Positions 14,940 through 16,232 of a stretch of DNA of 16,232 bases are shown here, piece by piece; the first letter of the stretch is position 1, and each line of letters begins with the position of its first letter. A model generated the notes under the pieces. The model was not told where the DNA came from. It saw nothing but the letters and a program-made list of their open reading frames with translations, and did no database searches. Position numbers and translations under genes: made by a program. Source of the stretch: Acidobacteriota bacterium (GTDB lineage Bacteria; Acidobacteriota; Terriglobia; Terriglobales; Acidobacteriaceae); contig JAKAAZ010000066.1 of assembly GCA_021802085.1 (NCBI GenBank), positions 1 through 16,232 on the forward strand, in the 5' to 3' direction.

Positions 14940-16232
14940 ATGAATTCTCGATCCAACCCGACCGCTGTTGCGGTGAACCCCCCGGGGGCGCCGTCGCTGG
15001 TACGTGGCATTGGCTTGACCACAGCCATCAATTTGAATGCGCTGAACATGATTGGTGTGGGACCATTCATCACGCTTCCTCTGATGGTGGTCGCGCTGGG
15101 GGATCGTGCCATTCTCGGTTGGATTCTGGGCGCTGTATTGGCGCTTTGCGATGGCATGGTATGGGCCGAACTGGGCACGCGCTTCCCTGAGTCAGGAGGC
15201 AGCTATCTCTACCTCAATCGCTTGTATGGAATTGAGCGATGGGGACGACTGCTTTCCTTCCTTTATATTTGGCAACTCACCTTCAGCGCTCCGCTTTCGA
15301 CCGCGTCCGGAGCTGTCGGCCTTTCACAGTATGCCGCATATCTTTGGCCGAAACTGAATGTCTCCTGGTTCGCGTACCAAGTCGCCATCGGCGGCTGGCT
15401 GCATGTACACCTCATCGTAACGCTGGCTTCGTGCGTGGCCATGCTTGCCTGCGGGCTCGCCACGTTTCTGATTTATAGCGGCATTCAAACCGTTGGCCGG
15501 ATTTCGCGCATACTCTCCATTGGCGTACTGCTGGCCATCGTGTGGGTGATCGGTTCCGGACTGGCTCACATGCACGTATGGACGCCGCATCTCCACCCCT
15601 CATTTTCCGGACACGGTCTGGATGGATTCGGTACTGGCCTGCTGATTGCAATCTACAACTACGGCGGCTATTACAATATTTGCTTTCTGGCCGGCGAGGT
15701 GAAGGACCCGCGGCGCATCATCCCGCGCGCAATTTTCTGGTCCATCCTTCTAGTTGCGAGCCTCTATGTGTTTTTGAATATCAGCGTGCTGAGCGTAATC
15801 CCGGTGCGTGAGTTCATGCAGTCGGGAGCGATCTCGACCAGAACATCTGTAATCGCCGTGGTGATGCAGCGGCTGTATGGCCCATGGGCAGGCAAGGCCA
15901 TGGCGGTGCTGATTGTATGGACTGCGTTTGCCTCGGTGTTTGCTGTACTGCTGGGGTACTCTCGCGTGCCCTACGCGGCCGCTCTGGATAAGAATTACTT
16001 TTCCAGTTTCGCCACTCTCCATAAAACGAAACGCTTCCCTACCGTATCCTTGCTGGTGTTGGGCGCTGTGTCCGTTTTCTTCTGTCTCTTCCGGTTGCCG
16101 GACCTAATCGCCGCACTCATCATCACTCGCATCGTCTTTCAATTTCTGCTGCAGGCCGTCGGCCTGGTAGCGTTCCGCAAAAAACTGGGTGGACAGCCGA
16201 ATCCATTTCGGATGCCCTTCTATCCAATTCCG
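14940..16232 (+). CDS. APC-superfamily amino-acid permease (3' end beyond window)
   Basis: Inner-membrane amino-acid or polyamine transporter, proton-coupled or exchanging. 431 residues are visible and the frame is still open at the right edge; typical members have 440-500, so only the last segment is missing. The start follows the family pattern: a short polar N-terminus, then TM1 with the APC substrate/cation site LNMIGVGPFI (about 36-45) and AELGTRFPESGGSYLYL (about 77-93), the standard TM2-TM3 block. The TM6 region YNYGGYYNICFLAGEVKDP (near 239-257) is the other family hallmark, with GEVKDPRRIIPRAI after it. About eleven hydrophobic segments can be counted. Substrate cannot be assigned. 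It is divergent from the secreted PIG-L enzyme and preceded by TACACT rather than by a ribosome-binding site. Confidence 0.9.
   Translation, partial: MNSRSNPTAVAVNPPGAPSLVRGIGLTTAINLNALNMIGVGPFITLPLMVVALGDRAILGWILGAVLALCDGMVWAELGTRFPESGGSYLYLNRLYGIERWGRLLSFLYIWQLTFSAPLSTASGAVGLSQYAAYLWPKLNVSWFAYQVAIGGWLHVHLIVTLASCVAMLACGLATFLIYSGIQTVGRISRILSIGVLLAIVWVIGSGLAHMHVWTPHLHPSFSGHGLDGFGTGLLIAIYNYGGYYNICFLAGEVKDPRRIIPRAIFWSILLVASLYVFLNISVLSVIPVREFMQSGAISTRTSVIAVVMQRLYGPWAGKAMAVLIVWTAFASVFAVLLGYSRVPYAAALDKNYFSSFATLHKTKRFPTVSLLVLGAVSVFFCLFRLPDLIAALIITRIVFQFLLQAVGLVAFRKKLGGQPNPFRMPFYPIP

Overview
The window reads as a contiguous piece of a Gram-negative bacterial chromosome, most likely from the Acidobacteriota (class Terriglobia or a relative). 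This is inferred from three things seen together: lipid A synthesis (lpxD) and an RND/TolC-type envelope pump, a bacillithiol deacetylase (bshB1, otherwise best known from Firmicutes, Bacteroidetes, Deinococcus and Acidobacteria), and a GTCATTCTGAGCG-type nested palindrome of the kind scattered through acidobacterial genomes. No rRNA, tRNA, CRISPR array, transposase, integrase or phage gene was seen.

Layout: (1) bases 1-4099 (+) hold the 3' part of an RND efflux permease whose N-terminus lies off the left edge. It overlaps by 4 bases a TolC-family outer-membrane factor, so the two form an efflux operon. (2) 4133-5608 (+) hold lpxD and a 130-residue lipoprotein of unknown function. (3) 5640-7960 (-) hold bshB1 and a ~500-residue lipoprotein that looks like a beta-propeller, separated by a likely rho-independent terminator. 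(4) 8087-10268 (+) hold a homocysteine methyltransferase/methylenetetrahydrofolate reductase fusion that overlaps xseB, which uses a TTG start. (5) 10269-10628 is a gene-free gap between convergent genes, carrying two palindromic elements. (6) 10629-14774 (-) hold a short/branched-chain acyl-CoA dehydrogenase and a large secreted PIG-L (LmbE-like) deacetylase with C-terminal accessory domains. (7) 14940 to the right edge (+) is most of an APC-family amino-acid permease.

The genes do not form a single pathway. Two envelope units (efflux, lipid A) sit beside housekeeping one-carbon, DNA-repair and fatty/branched-chain acid functions, plus two PIG-L-fold deacetylases with different locations (cytoplasmic bacillithiol synthesis, and a secreted enzyme of unknown substrate).

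The most interesting signals are regulatory and architectural. A TACA(C/A)T hexamer precedes five of the eight visible transcription-unit starts, twice exactly 6 bases before the ATG, which suggests leaderless transcripts. The acyl-CoA dehydrogenase promoter is bracketed by a 9-base direct repeat. A nested palindrome sits in the convergent gap. The secreted PIG-L protein contains no cysteine in 943 residues. The RND pump lacks the usual relay lysine. I see no convincing new defence or mobile system.
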